Source: Bacteroidales bacterium
GTDB lineage: Bacteria > Bacteroidota > Bacteroidia > Bacteroidales > UBA3824
Assembly (NCBI GenBank): GCA_017645985.1
Contig: JAGCNK010000230.1
Coordinates: 1 to 6,056 of the forward strand
Length of the DNA: 6,056 nt
Direction: 5' to 3'
Position 1 is the stretch's first letter, and every line of letters begins with the position of its first letter. A program made the translations under genes and the position numbers. The notes under the pieces are model-generated. The model had not been told where the DNA came from. It searched no databases and saw nothing but the letters and a program-made list of their open reading frames with translations. Shown piece after piece: positions 5,525-6,056 of the stretch.

Positions 5525-6056
5525 ATGGCAGAAGAAGCACCGAAAATTATTTTCTCGATGTCGAGGGTATGCAAGACTTTCCCTCCGGCAAAAAAAGTAT
5601 TGAACAATATCAGCCTCTCGTTTTTCTACGGAGCAAAAATCGGCGTAATTGGTCTCAACGGCTCTGGTAAGTCGTCGCTACTGAAAATTATCGCCGGAGT
5701 TGACAAGAATTTCGAGGGCGACCTCGCATTCGCAGCCAACGAGTATTCTGTTGGTTACTTGGAGCAGGAGCCTAAGTTAGACAACTCTAAAACCGTTAAA
5801 GAAGTGGTTCAAGAGGGTGTACAACCCATTGTTGACCTGCTAAACGAATACGAGGCTATCAACCAAAAGTTTGCCGAGCCTATGGACGATGACGAGATGA
5901 ACAAACTTATTGAGCGTCAGGGCGAACTTACCGAACTCCTTGACCATCACGATGCTTGGGAACTCGACAACAAACTTGAGCGTGCTATGGGTGCGCTCAA
6001 CTGTCCGCCCGACGATCAAAAGGTTGACACTCTTTCGGGAGGTGAACGCCGCCGTG
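5525..6056 (+). CDS. ettA: ABC-F ATPase, EttA-like (energy-dependent translational throttle), 3' end outside the window
   Basis: EttA is a soluble ABC-F protein with two nucleotide-binding domains; it binds the ribosomal E site and gates the first elongation step according to the ATP/ADP state. The visible 177 residues are about a third of the usual length of about 555. They match EttA closely: an N-terminal FSMSRVCKTFPP (10-21), NISLSFFYGAKIGVIG (28-43), Walker A GLNGSGKS (43-50), YLEQEP with the Q-loop Gln81 (78-83), an acidic helical arm (about 89-157), and the signature LSGGERRRV (170-178, last residue incomplete). The FPP and LSFFxGAKIG blocks are more specific to EttA than to other ABC-F members. 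Walker B, the P-site interaction motif and the second ATPase domain lie beyond the window. The ATG at 5525 fits the family start and has only a weak AAAG upstream. It could be co-transcribed with the gene before it; no convincing promoter was seen in the 58-base gap. Confidence 0.94.
   Translation, partial: MAEEAPKIIFSMSRVCKTFPPAKKVLNNISLSFFYGAKIGVIGLNGSGKSSLLKIIAGVDKNFEGDLAFAANEYSVGYLEQEPKLDNSKTVKEVVQEGVQPIVDLLNEYEAINQKFAEPMDDDEMNKLIERQGELTELLDHHDAWELDNKLERAMGALNCPPDDQKVDTLSGGERRR

Noticed and set aside
5467..5670. 67-codon open frame before and across the ettA start
   Set aside because: It is out of frame with the clear EttA-like protein starting at 5525, overlaps its conserved Walker A region, and has no recognisable protein features.

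Overview
The window reads as ordinary chromosomal DNA from a member of the Bacteroidota, most likely a Bacteroidales-type organism. Four things point there: a short DksA/TraR-like protein directly before an enlarged LspA, a Bacteroidota-style stand-alone MetF, near absence of Shine-Dalgarno sites with AT-rich leaders, and a CACCTTTG box resembling the Bacteroidota -7 promoter element (TAnnTTTG). No mobile element, CRISPR array, tRNA or rRNA was seen.

Layout. (1) Bases 1-1005, + strand: the 3' part of a DksA/TraR-family gene, then lspA (signal peptidase II) six bases later, presumably one operon. (2) Bases 1025-1065: a strong hairpin flanked by A and T tracts, which can terminate transcription from both sides between convergent genes. 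(3) Bases 1085-3850, - strand: a large membrane sensor-like protein of 921 residues with two transmembrane helices, an extracytoplasmic helical region, HAMP, GAF, coiled coil, PAS and a C-terminal hemerythrin-like domain. It has no recognisable kinase, cyclase or methyl-accepting output domain. (4) Bases 3946-4902, - strand: metF, methylenetetrahydrofolate reductase. (5) Bases 4903-5037: a divergent promoter region with an A7-T8-A8 tract. (6) Bases 5038-5466, + strand: a small nucleoside 2-deoxyribosyltransferase-like protein. (7) Bases 5525-6056, + strand: the 5' third of an ABC-F ATPase closely resembling EttA, cut by the window end.

Most genes are housekeeping: lipoprotein maturation, one-carbon/methionine metabolism and ribosome-associated ATPase. 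They do not form one pathway. The part most worth a second look is the sensor. Its hemerythrin domain keeps exact family spacing, yet three of the five histidine iron ligands are replaced (one Leu, two Tyr), while the two carboxylate bridges and two histidines remain. Together with the missing output domain, this suggests a repurposed sensory or scaffold protein. The DksA-like protein also lacks all zinc-finger cysteines in the visible part. No clear new multi-gene system is visible.
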